A DNA stretch of 64,000 nt from Luteimonas rhizosphaerae (lineage in GTDB: Bacteria > Pseudomonadota > Gammaproteobacteria > Xanthomonadales > Xanthomonadaceae): positions 62,001 through 126,000 of the forward strand of contig NZ_NRQR01000002.1 in the NCBI RefSeq assembly GCF_002849595.1, in the 5' to 3' direction. Position numbers and translations under genes: made by a program. Under the pieces are notes generated by a model. It saw only the letters and a program-made list of their open reading frames with translations, was not told where the DNA came from and made no database searches. How positions within the stretch are numbered: the stretch's first letter is position 1; every line of letters begins with the position of its first letter. Of the stretch, positions 8,890 through 18,332 are shown one piece after another.

Positions 8890-9888
8890 TCAGCCGAGCC
8901 GGTCGAGGGCCTCGCGCAGGTCCTCGGCGAGCGGCGCGTTCAGCACGTAGGGCGCCGCGCCGTTGTCGAGACTGAATTCCAGCGACGCGGCGTGCAGGAA
9001 CAGGCGTCGCAACCCGATCTGCTCGCGCAGGCGCTTGTTGATGTCGGGCGCCCCGTATTTGTCGTCGCCGGCGACCGGGTGGCCGATGTGCTGGGCGTGC
9101 ACGCGGATCTGGTGGGTGCGCCCGGTCTCGATCCGCACCTCGCAGTAGGCATGCCCGCCGCGGCGCTCCAGTACGTGGAAGTGGCTCAGCGACGCCTTGC
9201 CCGCGCGACTGTCGGCCGATGTCACGACCTGGACATGGCGCTCGCCGCCCTGGCGCAGGCCGACGTGCAGCGCGGCATCGACGCTCATCACGCCGTCGGG
9301 CACGCGCCCGGCCAGCAGCGCGAGATACCGCTTGCGGATGCCGGCACCGTGGTCCTCGCGCATCAGCGCCTGCAGCTGGGTCAGCGCCGAGCGCTTCTTG
9401 GCGATGACCATCAGACCCGAGGTGTCGCGGTCGAGCCGGTGCACGAGTTCCAGCGACTGGTTCGGCCGCAGCGCCCGCAGGGTCTCGATGACGCCGAAGC
9501 TGATGCCGCTGCCGCCATGACTGGCGATCCCCGAGGGCTTGCTGATCGCCAGCAGGCGGGCATCCTCGAACACGATGCTGGCCGCCATCGCGTCCAGCAG
9601 GCCGCGCGACGGCGTCCCCACCTCGCCCGGCTCGGCCAGACGCACCGGGGGAATCCGCACTTCGTCGCCGATTTCCAGCTTGCGCTCGGCCTTGGCCCGC
9701 CCGCCATTCACCCGCACCTGGCCGCTGCGCACGATCTTGTAGATCAGCGACTTCGGCGCGCCCTTCAGCTGGCCCAGCAGGAAATTGTCCAGCCGCTGGC
9801 CCGCCCGGTCGTCCGGCACACGGACCGTCTTCACGCCGCCGGTCGCGGCGGGCGCCACGGGATTGCCGCCACTGTCAGTCGTCGTCAT
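8890..9888 (-). CDS. rluC: 23S rRNA pseudouridine synthase RluC family
   Basis: A ribosomal large-subunit pseudouridine synthase of about 332 residues. The N-terminal S4 RNA-binding domain (RLDNFLLGQLKGAPKSLIYKIVRSG...VRVNGGRA) is followed by the RluA-type catalytic core with VHRLDRDTSGLMVIAK, where D is the catalytic residue, then the RTHQIRVHAQHIGHPVAGD motif. It is divergent from rne, as in many gammaproteobacteria, which supports RluC over RluD. I use the ATG giving MTTTDSGG; a GTG at 9906 would add six residues. Confidence 0.9.
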   Translation of the reverse strand: MTTTDSGGNPVAPAATGGVKTVRVPDDRAGQRLDNFLLGQLKGAPKSLIYKIVRSGQVRVNGGRAKAERKLEIGDEVRIPPVRLAEPGEVGTPSRGLLDAMAASIVFEDARLLAISKPSGIASHGGSGISFGVIETLRALRPNQSLELVHRLDRDTSGLMVIAKKRSALTQLQALMREDHGAGIRKRYLALLAGRVPDGVMSVDAALHVGLRQGGERHVQVVTSADSRAGKASLSHFHVLERRGGHAYCEVRIETGRTHQIRVHAQHIGHPVAGDDKYGAPDINKRLREQIGLRRLFLHAASLEFSLDNGAAPYVLNAPLAEDLREALDRLG

Positions 9889-9906
9889 CTTTTCTGCTAC
9901 ACTCAC

Positions 9907-10287
9907 GCCGCGATATAAGGTGCTGATTTCTTTGGAAGATCACGGGCCAAAAGCCCGCCTTGCAAAGCCTCCGGACAGTCCGCGACCACCACCCTCGGGG
10001 CGGCCATGTTAGCGGCTCGACGGCAGCCCCGGTTATCGCCCGATGCCTGGCATCGGCGCTGAACACGCCCCGCGCGGCGCCCACGCCTGCCCTGACCGGC
10101 AGATCGCGAGCGGCCCGCGGCCCGCAACACCTATGACATCTTGAACAACAAGCGCTCCCGCGGCCCGCCGTGGTGTCGTAGCGCTGGAAGATCCGGTTCG
10201 TCGCTGCGCTTGCGCGGCGGCGACAGGCAGCATCCAGGCGAAACGCCCCGGCGTTCCGCGCGCAAGAGCGCGTTAAGGAACGCAAAC
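9907..10287 (+). promoter_or_regulatory. rluC-rne divergent region; presumed long rne 5' leader
   Basis: About 380 non-coding bases separate the rluC and rne starts. In E. coli the rne leader of similar length folds and lets RNase E control its own mRNA; the same is inferred here from position only. I see one small hairpin (GGGCCAAAAGCCC near 9943-9957) and GC-rich tracts but no convincing -35/-10 pair. The rne ribosome-binding site is TAAGGA, about 10 bases before the ATG. Confidence 0.4.
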
Positions 10288-13200
10288 ATGAAGCGTATGC
10301 TGATCAACGCGACGCAGGCCGAAGAGCTGCGCGTCGCCATCGTTGATGGCCAGTCCCTGTACGACATCGACATCGAGCAGCCGGCTCGGGAACAGAAGAA
10401 GTCGAACATCTACAAGGGTCGTATCACCCGCATCGAGCCGTCGCTCGAGGCCGCGTTCGTCGAGTACGGCGCCGCCCGCCACGGGTTCCTGCCGCTGAAG
10501 GAAGTCTCCCGGGACTACTTCCAGTCCGGCGCCGACCACAACAAGGGCTCGATCAAGGAACTCCTGCGCGAAGGCCAGGAAGTGGTCGTGCAGGTCGACA
10601 AGGAAGAGCGCGGCAACAAGGGCGCGGCCCTGACCACGTTCATCTCGCTGGCCGGCCGCTACATGGTGCTGATGCCCAACTCGCCGACCGCGGGCGGCGT
10701 CTCGCGCCGGATCGAGGGCGACGACCGCGCCGAGCTGAAGAAGGCGATGGATGCGCTCGAGATCCCGGACGACATGGGCGTGATCATCCGCACCGCCGGT
10801 GTCGGCCGTGACGCCGAAGAGCTGCAGTGGGACCTCGACTACCTGCTGAGCATCTGGCGCGCGATCGCCGAAGCCGCGCTGAGCAAGCCCTCGCCGTTCC
10901 TGATCTACCAGGAATCGCGCCTGATCACCCGCGCCCTGCGCGACTACATGCGCGCCGACATCGCCGAGATCCTCGTCGATACGCCGGAGATGTACGCCGA
11001 GGCGAAGGAATTCGTCGAGCAGGTGATGCCGCACAACCTGCGCAAGCTCAAGCACTACACCGACGATGTGCCGCTGTTCAACCGCTACCAGATCGAGTCG
11101 CAGATCGAGAGCGCCTACGAGCGCACCGTGCGTCTGCCCTCCGGCGGCGCGCTGGTCATCGACCAGACCGAAGCCCTGACCGCGATCGACGTGAACTCCG
11201 CCCGCGCCACCAAGGGCGGCGACATCGAAGAGACCGCGTTCAACACCAACTTGGAAGCGGCCGAGGAAGTGGCGCGCCAGCTGCGCCTGCGCGATCTCGG
11301 CGGCCTGGTGGTCATCGACTTCATCGACATGTCGTCGAACAAGCACCAGCGCGACGTCGAGAACAAGTTGCAGAACGCGCTCAAGTACGACCGCGCCCGC
11401 GTGCAGCAGAACAAGATCTCGAAGTTCGGTCTGCTGGAGATGAGCCGGCAGCGCCTGCGCGCGTCGCTGGGCGAGTCGAGCCAGATCGTCTGCCCGCGCT
11501 GCGAAGGCCACGGCCGCATGCGCAGCATCGAGTCGCTGTCGCTGTCGATCATCCGCGTCGCGGAAGTGCAGGCGCCGGTGGAGATCGCGAACTACCTGCT
11601 CAACGAGAAGCGCAGCGCGCTGGCCGAGATCGAGGAGCGCCACGACGCGCCGATCATCATCGTCGCCGACGAACAGCTGCACACGCCGCATTACGACGTC
11701 TCGCGGATCCGCGACAACGAGCTCGGCGAAGAGACCAGCCGTCCCAGCTACCAGCGCGGCACGCCGCGCCGGGTCGCCACGATCGCGCTCAGCAAGGCGA
11801 ACCTCAACGTGCCGCCGCCTGCCGTGACCAATGTACGTCCGACCCAGCCTGCGCCGGTGCGCGAGCCGCGGCCCGAGCCCGTCGCCGTCGCAGCCCCGGT
11901 GGCTCCCGCGCCGACGCCGGCACCCGTCGCTGCGCCCGCCGCGGCTGCGGACGGCGGATTCATGGGCTGGATCAAGCGCCTCTTCGGCGCGCCCGAGCCC
12001 GCGACGCCGGCGCCCCGTCAGGGCGGACAGCGTCCCGCACGGACCGAGCAGCCGCGCGGCGATCAGCCCCGTGGCGAGCAGGCGCGTGGTGGCGAACGTG
12101 GCAATGGCCGCAACGGGGGTGGCCAGCGTCGCGACCGGCGTGGCAACCGCTCCGGCCAGGGCGGCAGTAACGGCAACAGCAACGGCAGTACCGCGCAGTC
12201 GCAGGATCGGGCGCCGGAGCGCGACGCCGGCGAGCCGCGTCGCGAGTCGCAGGTCGGTCCGCAGTCGACCGCGGATGCCGGTCCGCGCAAGGAACGCCAG
12301 GAGCGTCGCCCCAAGCAGCGCCAGCGCGGTCCGCGCAGGCAGGAAGACGAGGGCATCGACACGGCCGCGATGGCGGTGACCGCCGCTGCGGCCGCGGCGG
12401 AGCCGACGACGCGTGATGATGTCGCGTTCCCGGCCCCGCCCGTCGCCGAACAGCCGACGCGAGAGCAGCCCGCGCCGGTGGCACCCGTCGTGCCCGCCTC
12501 GACCGGCGATACCGAAGTCGACGCGTCAGAGGCCCTCGCCAATGACGACAACGGCGACAACGGTGACGACGACGCGAACGGCAATGGCCGCCGCCGCCGC
12601 GGACGCCGTGGTGGTCGCCGCCGTCGCCGTGGCGGCGCCAAGGATGCCGATGGCATGTCCGACGACACGCAGCAGGCCGACGATCTCGACGACGGCGACG
12701 CGGGCGACATGGTGCAGACCGATCGTTCCCAGCCCGAGTTCGACTTCGACGACGTGCCGCACGTGGCGCCGCAGCCGGCGCCCAAGGCCGCCACCGAGCC
12801 GCAAGCACCGCGCCCGGCTGTCGCCGCAGCGCCGGTTGCCGTGGCGACGTCGGTTGCACCGCCAGCGGAAGTCGCCCTCGCCACGCCGGTGACGGACCAG
12901 GCGTCGGATCCGCTGATCGCCTGGGCGCCTGACGCGCCCTCGCCTGTGGACGAGACGATCGCCGACGCCGCGCCGGTCCCCCGCGACGAGCCGACGCCGG
13001 TGGCGCCTGCCATCGCAGCGGCCGAATCGGTCGACACCGCCCAGACCGCAGCGCCGGTCGCGCAGCAGGACGACGAGGCAGCACCTGCCACGCCGCAGTC
13101 CCCCCCCGCAGAGGCCGCCGAAGCTGACGTCGCCATTCCTGCAGTCGTGTCGCACATGGATCGTCCGGCACCGGTCTTCGAGCCGCAGCCGGCGTTGCCG

Positions 13201-13464
13201 GCCGACGCGGCCGCCGATGCGATCGAGGAGCCGGTCGGCACGGATGTCGCCGATGCACACAGCGAGACGGGACACGCGTCGGATCCGTCCGAGCCTGCAT
13301 CCCGCGGCCTGTTCGATGACGCGTCGCAGCGCGGTGCGCGGGTACCCGGCATGACGCCGGATCCCGTCACGCCTGCTCCGATCGTCACGATGCCAGACGA
13401 GGATGCTGCGGCGACGCCGTCGGACGCGTCCGACGACGACAGCGACACCCGCCACAAGGCGTGA
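10288..13464 (+). CDS. rne: Ribonuclease E
   Basis: RNase E is the main single-strand endoribonuclease for mRNA decay and rRNA/tRNA processing. The 1058-residue protein opens [18 protein letters not shown] with the S1 domain around residues 35-120. The catalytic DNase I-like part contains [12 protein letters not shown] and VVIDFIDM, and the zinc link CPRCEGHG joins subunits. After about residue 550 it turns low-complexity: a short amphipathic segment [12 protein letters not shown], probably for membrane attachment, then Arg/Gly/Gln-rich blocks ([15 protein letters not shown]) and Ala/Pro/Asp tails that would hold degradosome partners. A start farther upstream is open but lacks the family N-terminus; the ATG used has TAAGGA upstream. 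Confidence 0.95.
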   Translation: MKRMLINATQAEELRVAIVDGQSLYDIDIEQPAREQKKSNIYKGRITRIEPSLEAAFVEYGAARHGFLPLKEVSRDYFQSGADHNKGSIKELLREGQEVVVQVDKEERGNKGAALTTFISLAGRYMVLMPNSPTAGGVSRRIEGDDRAELKKAMDALEIPDDMGVIIRTAGVGRDAEELQWDLDYLLSIWRAIAEAALSKPSPFLIYQESRLITRALRDYMRADIAEILVDTPEMYAEAKEFVEQVMPHNLRKLKHYTDDVPLFNRYQIESQIESAYERTVRLPSGGALVIDQTEALTAIDVNSARATKGGDIEETAFNTNLEAAEEVARQLRLRDLGGLVVIDFIDMSSNKHQRDVENKLQNALKYDRARVQQNKISKFGLLEMSRQRLRASLGESSQIVCPRCEGHGRMRSIESLSLSIIRVAEVQAPVEIANYLLNEKRSALAEIEERHDAPIIIVADEQLHTPHYDVSRIRDNELGEETSRPSYQRGTPRRVATIALSKANLNVPPPAVTNVRPTQPAPVREPRPEPVAVAAPVAPAPTPAPVAAPAAAADGGFMGWIKRLFGAPEPATPAPRQGGQRPARTEQPRGDQPRGEQARGGERGNGRNGGGQRRDRRGNRSGQGGSNGNSNGSTAQSQDRAPERDAGEPRRESQVGPQSTADAGPRKERQERRPKQRQRGPRRQEDEGIDTAAMAVTAAAAAAEPTTRDDVAFPAPPVAEQPTREQPAPVAPVVPASTGDTEVDASEALANDDNGDNGDDDANGNGRRRRGRRGGRRRRRGGAKDADGMSDDTQQADDLDDGDAGDMVQTDRSQPEFDFDDVPHVAPQPAPKAATEPQAPRPAVAAAPVAVATSVAPPAEVALATPVTDQASDPLIAWAPDAPSPVDETIADAAPVPRDEPTPVAPAIAAAESVDTAQTAAPVAQQDDEAAPATPQSPPAEAAEADVAIPAVVSHMDRPAPVFEPQPALPADAAADAIEEPVGTDVADAHSETGHASDPSEPASRGLFDDASQRGARVPGMTPDPVTPAPIVTMPDEDAAATPSDASDDDSDTRHKA

Positions 13465-13491
13465 TGCCGCTGCGATAGGTCAGACCCGAGG

Positions 13492-13515
13492 CCAGGCGCT
13501 CGTCAGAGCGCCTGG
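13492..13515. terminator. Hairpin between convergent rne and response regulator genes
   Basis: CCAGGCGCTC and GAGCGCCTGG form a perfect 10-bp stem with a GTCA loop. It overlaps the last codons and stop of the response regulator gene. No U-tract follows on either strand, so it may act as a Rho-assisted terminator or as an mRNA 3' barrier. Confidence 0.45.
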
Positions 13516-14147
13516 TCCGGTGCCGTCAGCCCGTACTGGCTGGCCAGCCTCGCCAGCGCAATGCTGTCCTGGATCTGCAGTTTCTCGAACAGGCGCGACT
13601 TGTGCGTGTTCACCGTCTTCGCGCTGAGACTCAGGCGCCGGGCGATCTCTTCCTGTCGCAATCCCTGCAACAGCAGCATCGCGACTTCCAGCTCGCGCGG
13701 CGACAGCGCATCGAACGGCGTGTCCCCGCCGCCGATGCCGGACAGCGCCATGTTCTGCGCGATATTGCTGGCCAGATAACGCTTGCCGCGCGCGACATCA
13801 CGCACCGCCCGCAACAATTCGCTGGCATTGCCGCCCTTGCCGACATAACCCAGCGCGCCGGCTTCGATCATCCGTCGGGGCATGGGGCCGTCTTCCAGGA
13901 TCGACACCGCGATGACGCGGGTCTCGGGTTGTCCACGCACCACGCGCTCGGTCACTTCGAGACCGCTGACGCCCGGCAGATGCACGTCGCACAGGACGAT
14001 GTCGGGCTTGAGCCTGCGGATCTGCGGCAACGCTTCCTCGCCGCTCTCGGCCTCGCCGACGATTTCGATGTCGCTCTCGTTCTGCAGGATCATACGCAGG
14101 CCGGCGCGCACCAATCCATGATCGTCCACCATGTACACGCGGATCAT
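13503..14147 (-). CDS. NarL/LuxR-type response regulator (GacA/UvrY-like)
   Basis: A 214-residue two-component regulator. The receiver domain has acidic D8/D9, phospho-acceptor D54 in DIVLCDVHLPG, and a switch lysine in GYVGKGG. A LuxR-type DNA-binding helix-turn-helix follows (LSPRELEVAMLLLQGLRQEEIARRLSLSAKTVNTHKSRLFEKL). The overall pattern resembles GacA/UvrY. The start at MIRVYMVDDH is supported by GGAG 6-9 bases upstream; a TTG four codons earlier overlaps that site and is unlikely. No uvrC follows and no sensor kinase is adjacent, so the GacA assignment is only by similarity. Confidence 0.88.
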   Translation of the reverse strand: MIRVYMVDDHGLVRAGLRMILQNESDIEIVGEAESGEEALPQIRRLKPDIVLCDVHLPGVSGLEVTERVVRGQPETRVIAVSILEDGPMPRRMIEAGALGYVGKGGNASELLRAVRDVARGKRYLASNIAQNMALSGIGGGDTPFDALSPRELEVAMLLLQGLRQEEIARRLSLSAKTVNTHKSRLFEKLQIQDSIALARLASQYGLTAPDQAL

Positions 14148-14348
14148 CCCTGTCTCCAATAGCGTCCCTTCGCGCTCCCGAGGCTAACGCCCCGGCCGCA
14201 ACGCGGCAAGCACCGACAGGCGGCCATCGTGCGCACCCGATGCCGCCGACCCGGCAGGCGCGGGCGACGTGCGGAAACGGCGGTCCCTCACGACCGCCAC
14301 ACCCCGGCTCGCACATGCTCGGGCTCATTCCGCGCCATGGAGCCACCG

Positions 14349-14846
14349 ATGAAAACGCGTCAGGTCTACAGCACCGATTCGCTCGCCAGCGCCCAGCGCG
14401 CCGTCAAAGCCGCACGCGAAGCAGGCATCGACGAGGACGGCATTTCGTTGATCGCACGTTCCGACATCGAACTCGACAGCGTGCCGGAGCACCAGAAGGA
14501 AGCGCCCACCGATTTCAAGCATGCGGCCCTGCGCGGTGCGGGTTACGGCGGCGCGACCGGCCTGCTCGCGGGTCTGGTGGCGATGGTGGTGCCGCCGCTC
14601 GGCCTGACGATCGCCGGTGTCGCATTGACCACCCTGGGCGGTGCGGCGGTGGGCACCTGGGCCTCGTCGATGGTGGGCGCGTCCCTGCCGGACCCGATCC
14701 GGCGCAAGTTCGAAACCGAGATCGAAGCCGGCCGCATCCTGGTCGTCATCGACGCCGAGGATGAGACGCTGGCGGCGGCGGAAACCGCGTTGCAGCAGAC
14801 CGGTGCGACCCATCTCCCCTATGACGACGCGTCCGCAATGGCGTGA
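14349..14846 (+). CDS. Small glycine-rich membrane-hairpin protein, unknown function
   Basis: A 165-residue protein with a soluble N-terminal part (RQVYSTDSLASAQRAVKAAREAGIDEDGISLIARSDIELD), a central glycine-rich hydrophobic hairpin around residues 62-112 (GAGYGGATGLLAGLVAMVVPPLGLTIAGVALTTLGGAAVGTW), and a soluble C-terminal part with an ILVVIDAEDETL strand. The ends suggest a split alpha/beta domain interrupted by the membrane hairpin, as in DUF1269-like or general-stress 17M-like proteins. The ATG is supported by GGAG; an in-frame ATG 12 bases earlier contains that GGAG itself. Confidence 0.7.
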   Translation: MKTRQVYSTDSLASAQRAVKAAREAGIDEDGISLIARSDIELDSVPEHQKEAPTDFKHAALRGAGYGGATGLLAGLVAMVVPPLGLTIAGVALTTLGGAAVGTWASSMVGASLPDPIRRKFETEIEAGRILVVIDAEDETLAAAETALQQTGATHLPYDDASAMA

Positions 14847-14963
14847 TCGCCGCTGCGACGGGGTTCCTTCGCGGGACACCGCGCGGCATTGCTATCCGCG
14901 CGCACCCATCGCGCTGACGAAACGCGCGCCATTTTCCGCCCTTGCATCCTGACGGAGATTCGA

Positions 14964-15143
14964 ATGACGACGACCTTGACCGATGACCAGCTGCGCATCC
15001 TGCGCGATATCAACGCGACCACGCCCCTGCCCGCTGCCGATCGGGACTGGGCGGTAGAACAGGGTTATGCGGTGCTCGCCGAGGATGGCGACATCGATCT
15101 GACCCAGGCCGGGCGCGGACTCGTGGACACGAGCGAGCTGTAA
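14964..15143 (+). CDS. Hypothetical 59-residue protein
   Basis: The product MTTTLTDDQLRILRDINATTPLPAADRDWAVEQGY... is compact and acidic, without membrane or signal segments. A GGAG about 8 bases before the ATG supports translation. It resembles winged-helix fragments only loosely, and I do not recognise a family. It is the last chromosomal gene before the island attachment repeat, which begins 4 bases after its stop. Confidence 0.55.
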   Translation: MTTTLTDDQLRILRDINATTPLPAADRDWAVEQGYAVLAEDGDIDLTQAGRGLVDTSEL

Positions 15144-15147
15144 GGTC

Positions 15148-15162
15148 TGGCGGAGAGAGTGG
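15148..15162. repeat. Island attachment repeat, outer copy (att)
   Basis: TGGCGGAGAGAGTGG is identical to 19885-19899, the 3' end of tRNA-Ser including the CCA complement, and has the same orientation. Past it the match decays (AATCGGATC against GATTCGAAC). Such a duplicated tRNA 3' end is the hallmark of tyrosine-integrase insertion. Confidence 0.9.
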
Positions 15163-15464
15163 AATCGGATCAACTCCGACCTAAGCTACTGATCTCATTG
15201 TAGAACTCAAATCGGAATGTGTCCTGTTTTGTGTCCACGGATCATAACGGGGTGCCAAGCCTGGGGCCGACGCATTGCACATCGGTTGGCATGCAGTCAT
15301 GCGAAGGGGGGGGCGACCGCTCAGGGCATTTGACTAATTTTCATAAACGTGAATTGGGACCGTTTTGAGCGCTTGCCAAAGCGGCGTGACGTGTTTCGCT
15401 GAGCGGGTCTTCAATTTTATGGATCCCCATGCCCCACGACCCATAGCTTCAAATCGCGAGCCGC
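15163..15464. other. Non-coding left end of the island
   Basis: No convincing gene is visible in these 302 bases. The base composition is mixed and AT-richer than the neighbouring chromosome, with several stop codons in each frame and no family-like peptide. Confidence 0.5.
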
Positions 15465-15769
15465 TTGCTCAGCGGCCATACCAACGATGCCGCGCGGCTT
15501 AGCCCGGCTGAGCGTCTCGAAGTGATCGATCTCGCCCTCGAACTCGCGGCCGATATGATTTCCCGCCGCAACTCGGGTCTGCCCAAGCTTGATCATGCGC
15601 CCCCTAGCTCCTCAACGCCCCAAGTTGGGACGAAGAGCCGGCTCGTGGAGCGCGAATTGCGTCCTCTCGGCGAACTGCTTGCGAACCGCAGAAAAGCGGC
15701 CAAGGAGCGTGAGCCGAACGCGGCGCCGGCAGGCAAGCCCCCCACGCTGCAGCATCCTGATAGAAGTAG
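15465..15769 (+). pseudogene. Possible gene fragment, unknown
   Basis: An open frame reads NDAARLSPAERLEVIDLALELAADMISRRNSGLP..., which looks like a natural helical protein segment, but it has only a TTG start without a ribosome site and runs on into the antisense of an integrase relic. I think it is a leftover fragment of an island gene. Function unknown. Confidence 0.25.
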
Positions 15770-15835
15770 GCCTTGCGACTGCGGACTCAAGCAAATGACC
15801 TTCTCACAAACAGTGAAATATCCGCTGTCGGTAGG
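15770..15835 (-). pseudogene. Relic of a second tyrosine integrase, C-terminal end
   Basis: The minus strand encodes TDSGYFTVCEKVICLSPQSQGL, which aligns with STYSRDFSVREKLIGLSPHSPGL, the end of the integrase at 18.4 kb, including the region of the catalytic tyrosine. The DNA similarity extends on both sides of this stretch. No other part of the enzyme remains. It is a remnant, not a functional gene. Confidence 0.7.
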
Positions 15836-15996
15836 GTGGCGCCCTTCATCAAGATGGCCTGCGACACTACTGCCCCCTTGCAGCTGTTGAGTCTGCTTCA
15901 CGCTGGGGGCAAGCAGAGCAACGGCTTAGCCAAGGCACAGCTCCATAATCTCATTTGGTAAGCGAAAGCCAGCTACGCAGCCTCTATCGATTCTGT

Positions 15997-17532
15997 TCAT
16001 GGCTCAATAAACACAGCTGGCCTTTCATTACTCTTACGGCCGGATCCAGGAGACACGCTGTCTGGTGCCACACATGTGCTGGAATGCTCGATTGAGTTAG
16101 TCGCTGCTCCATCCGCTCCGGTCAAGGTTGTTCTCCACCGAAAAGTGGTAGTGCCATTTTCATTACTTACTGCACATCGAAAGTTAAAAGTTAAGGAATC
16201 ACGCTGAGCAAAGAGGTGCCTCACCTCATAAGGGCTGCATTCCCATCCTTCTGGACATTCGATGTTGACCGTGCGCTGATTGACAACGAATCTCGGATAG
16301 CCGGTAAACGTGATTGACGCTGGAATCCGCACGCCCTGCAAACCGGAAACGTCTGGAATTGAAGTGATTTGAAATTTCTCAGTAATCACCTTTAGCTTGA
16401 GGGCCTCGATGTTCTCAATTGGTATGAAAACCATCGTGCCGTATCGCGGATCGCCTTCTTCGTAACCGCCATGCACCATGCCCACGGCCTTCGAGCCCTG
16501 AAAGACCGGTCCGCCGCTATCACCACCTTTAGCAACCGGCCCCTGCCCCGAAAGAGGCTCAACCAACACGTAGGTTCCAATTTCGCCATTGAACGCAAAC
16601 TCAAAGTCCTTCTGAATGACTTTTCCGCATGTATAGCCAGTTGTTCGACCCTGCTTGCATACCTCGGAGCCCAAACCCAACTGCGACAGAGACGTAACTC
16701 CGTCGATGTCGATGGTCCCCAGAGGCCCCGTTGTCTGTATTTGGTTCGGGTGCGGCCGCGGAGGAGATAAGGACCAGGATTGCATATGCCATTGAGCATC
16801 TACAGAGCCGCGTGTCATTCCCGCGTATCGATACAACCCGATCGGCTCACCTTCAACCGTAACGATGTTTTGAACAGCATGCCCGGCCGAAACAATTCCT
16901 TGCGCAAGTGATTCGTGAACGACGTTAAAGCCAAATGTAGCGGACGGCGCGATCCCGTTCGTATCGGGAGTTCCTTGATAGCGTATGCCGCCGAGCAAAG
17001 CGAACTGCTGGTGAAAGCCCGGAGTTCTTACGATCTCGACAAAATTATACAGACGTAGAAATCCTACCAAAGCCCTCCTCGCTTCCGGCACATTCAGCAC
17101 CCCCACTCGCACTTTGAGCGAGCTCATATCCAGCACTGATTCAAACTTGATTCCGGATTTTGAAAGTTCAAGTCCGACCTCCCGCTGCACGGCCTTGATA
17201 AGTTCAAGAGGGTGCTCAGCACGCGCGGCCACAAATAAAGGGTCACTTGTGTATTTGGAAAGATTTTCCGCAGGAGCTTCTGTGAAGCGGATCACGACCT
17301 GGGGCACGACCGCGTCACTGAAAACCATCCCTGCGTAAATACCTGGAAGCTCCCTGCGAAGTTTATCATCGAGTAACGTTGAGGCTGGGCCAAGACCTCG
17401 GATTCCGGACGAACCGACACTTAGCGCAGGCAGGTCAGCTACTGCCTCTCCGCGGCCCTCTGCTTGACACAACTGGGGGTAAAATAAGAGCAGAATAAAA
17501 ACCGATTACCAAAATACACTAGTCGTTTGCAT
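15997..17532 (-). pseudogene. Alpha-lytic/streptogrisin-like serine protease, stop codon in signal peptide
   Basis: A chymotrypsin-fold secreted protease with a pro-region. Counting from a TTG at 17472, the triad is H198 (SAGHAV), D225 (SVDAQW) and S319 (GGDSGGPVF). The disulphide segment CKQGRTTGYTCG is characteristic of alpha-lytic protease and streptogrisins. About 190 residues precede the catalytic domain, fitting a folding pro-region; about 140 follow it as a C-terminal extension. The natural start appears to be the ATG at 17532, with AAGGA upstream, giving MQTTSVFW then TAA at 17508-17506 then SVFILLLFYPQLCQA, which reads as a signal peptide cut by a nonsense codon. Starting at the TTG would omit the signal. 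So it is inactive unless read through, or the stop is an error. Confidence 0.75.
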
Positions 17533-17561
17533 AGAATTCCTTCTCCGGGCAAAATTTAAAG

Positions 17562-17981
17562 TTACGGAATGTAAACCAGCATCCGCTCTCCTATGCAACC
17601 ATCACGCACTACCGCGCTTTCGTAGCCTTCAATCCCACCCCCGTTTAAGTCGGAAGTAACGCCAAATCTCAATTTCTTTTCGCGCCTAGGATCCCAAACC
17701 CCGACCACCTTCCCGCCTTCTTTCAGAAGCTCATAACCGCTTGGCCAGACAGCAAGCACCCCTCGATCTTCATCGCTTCCAACAACAAAAATGCAGCCAT
17801 CTCGCGGCTGAATCTGTCCATTTTCGATAAGAACTAAAGGAAGGGGTTGGTTTGGATCAAGCTTGGCCAAGGAAATTACGAGGTCATCCTGCCCCCTATC
17901 AGTGCCCGCCGTCGCCGTCGATGCGCATGATGCGTTGACTGTTGAAAAAACGATAACAATACCCGTAATGAACAACCTCAT
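17562..17981 (-). CDS. Small secreted protein upstream of the protease
   Basis: A 139-residue product with N-terminal signal sequence MRLFITGIVIVFSTVNASCAS; NASC could be a weak lipobox. The mature part is small and beta-rich looking (LPLVLIENGQIQPRDGCIFVVGSDEDRGVLAVWPSGYELLKEGGKVVGVWDP). It has three more cysteines' worth of potential pairing only in part. Its stop is 30 bases before the protease ATG on the same strand, so they form one unit. I do not recognise the family. An inhibitor, chaperone or immunity-like partner of the protease is a guess from position only. Confidence 0.65.
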   Translation of the reverse strand: MRLFITGIVIVFSTVNASCASTATAGTDRGQDDLVISLAKLDPNQPLPLVLIENGQIQPRDGCIFVVGSDEDRGVLAVWPSGYELLKEGGKVVGVWDPRREKKLRFGVTSDLNGGGIEGYESAVVRDGCIGERMLVYIP

Positions 17982-18332
17982 ATTCCCGGCCCTTTCGTAG
18001 TCGACATCGGATATCGATGACAGTGCAAAAGTCCCGCTACAGTCTGACAATCATCTGCGCGAGACTTTCAGCCATTTTAACTTTGCACGGCAGCTTGCGC
18101 CGTCGAGTGGACGTAAAGATGTCGGACATTGAGCAACCTAAAGATAGGGATACTCCGACACCCGTTACTTTGAGTATTGTGCGCGCTCTCCCTACCAATT
18201 ATTTGATCGCCATAGAGCCTGCAGCATGGCGACGCTTTTCCGATTGCTAAAAACGTCGGCAAAGGCCTTTCGATGGCACATTATTATTGATTTGGAAGGT
18301 AGCTCAGTTCCCGCAGGTCTGAGCGGCACAGC
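17982..18332. other. Non-coding stretch between island cargo and integrase
   Basis: About 350 bases with no supported gene. It should hold the promoter of the two-gene protease unit. Short open frames here have no ribosome site or family resemblance. Confidence 0.45.

Noticed and set aside
10141..10287. Open upstream extension of rne adding 49 residues
   Set aside because: Residues are unlike RNase E, the start codon lacks a ribosome site, and the family N-terminus [10 protein letters not shown] starts at 10288 after TAAGGA.
12583..12642. Tandem CGCCG-type repeat as a CRISPR or phase-variable tract
   Set aside because: It is the Arg-rich [15 protein letters not shown] coding region of RNase E; no spacers and no Cas genes.
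11972..13457. Long Arg- and Ser-rich open frames antisense to rne
   Set aside because: They are shadows of the repetitive GC-rich RNase E tail, with no ribosome sites or family resemblance.
18051..18262. Two short opposing open frames beside the secreted-protein gene
   Set aside because: No ribosome site, no family likeness, and overlapping on both strands; treated as non-coding.
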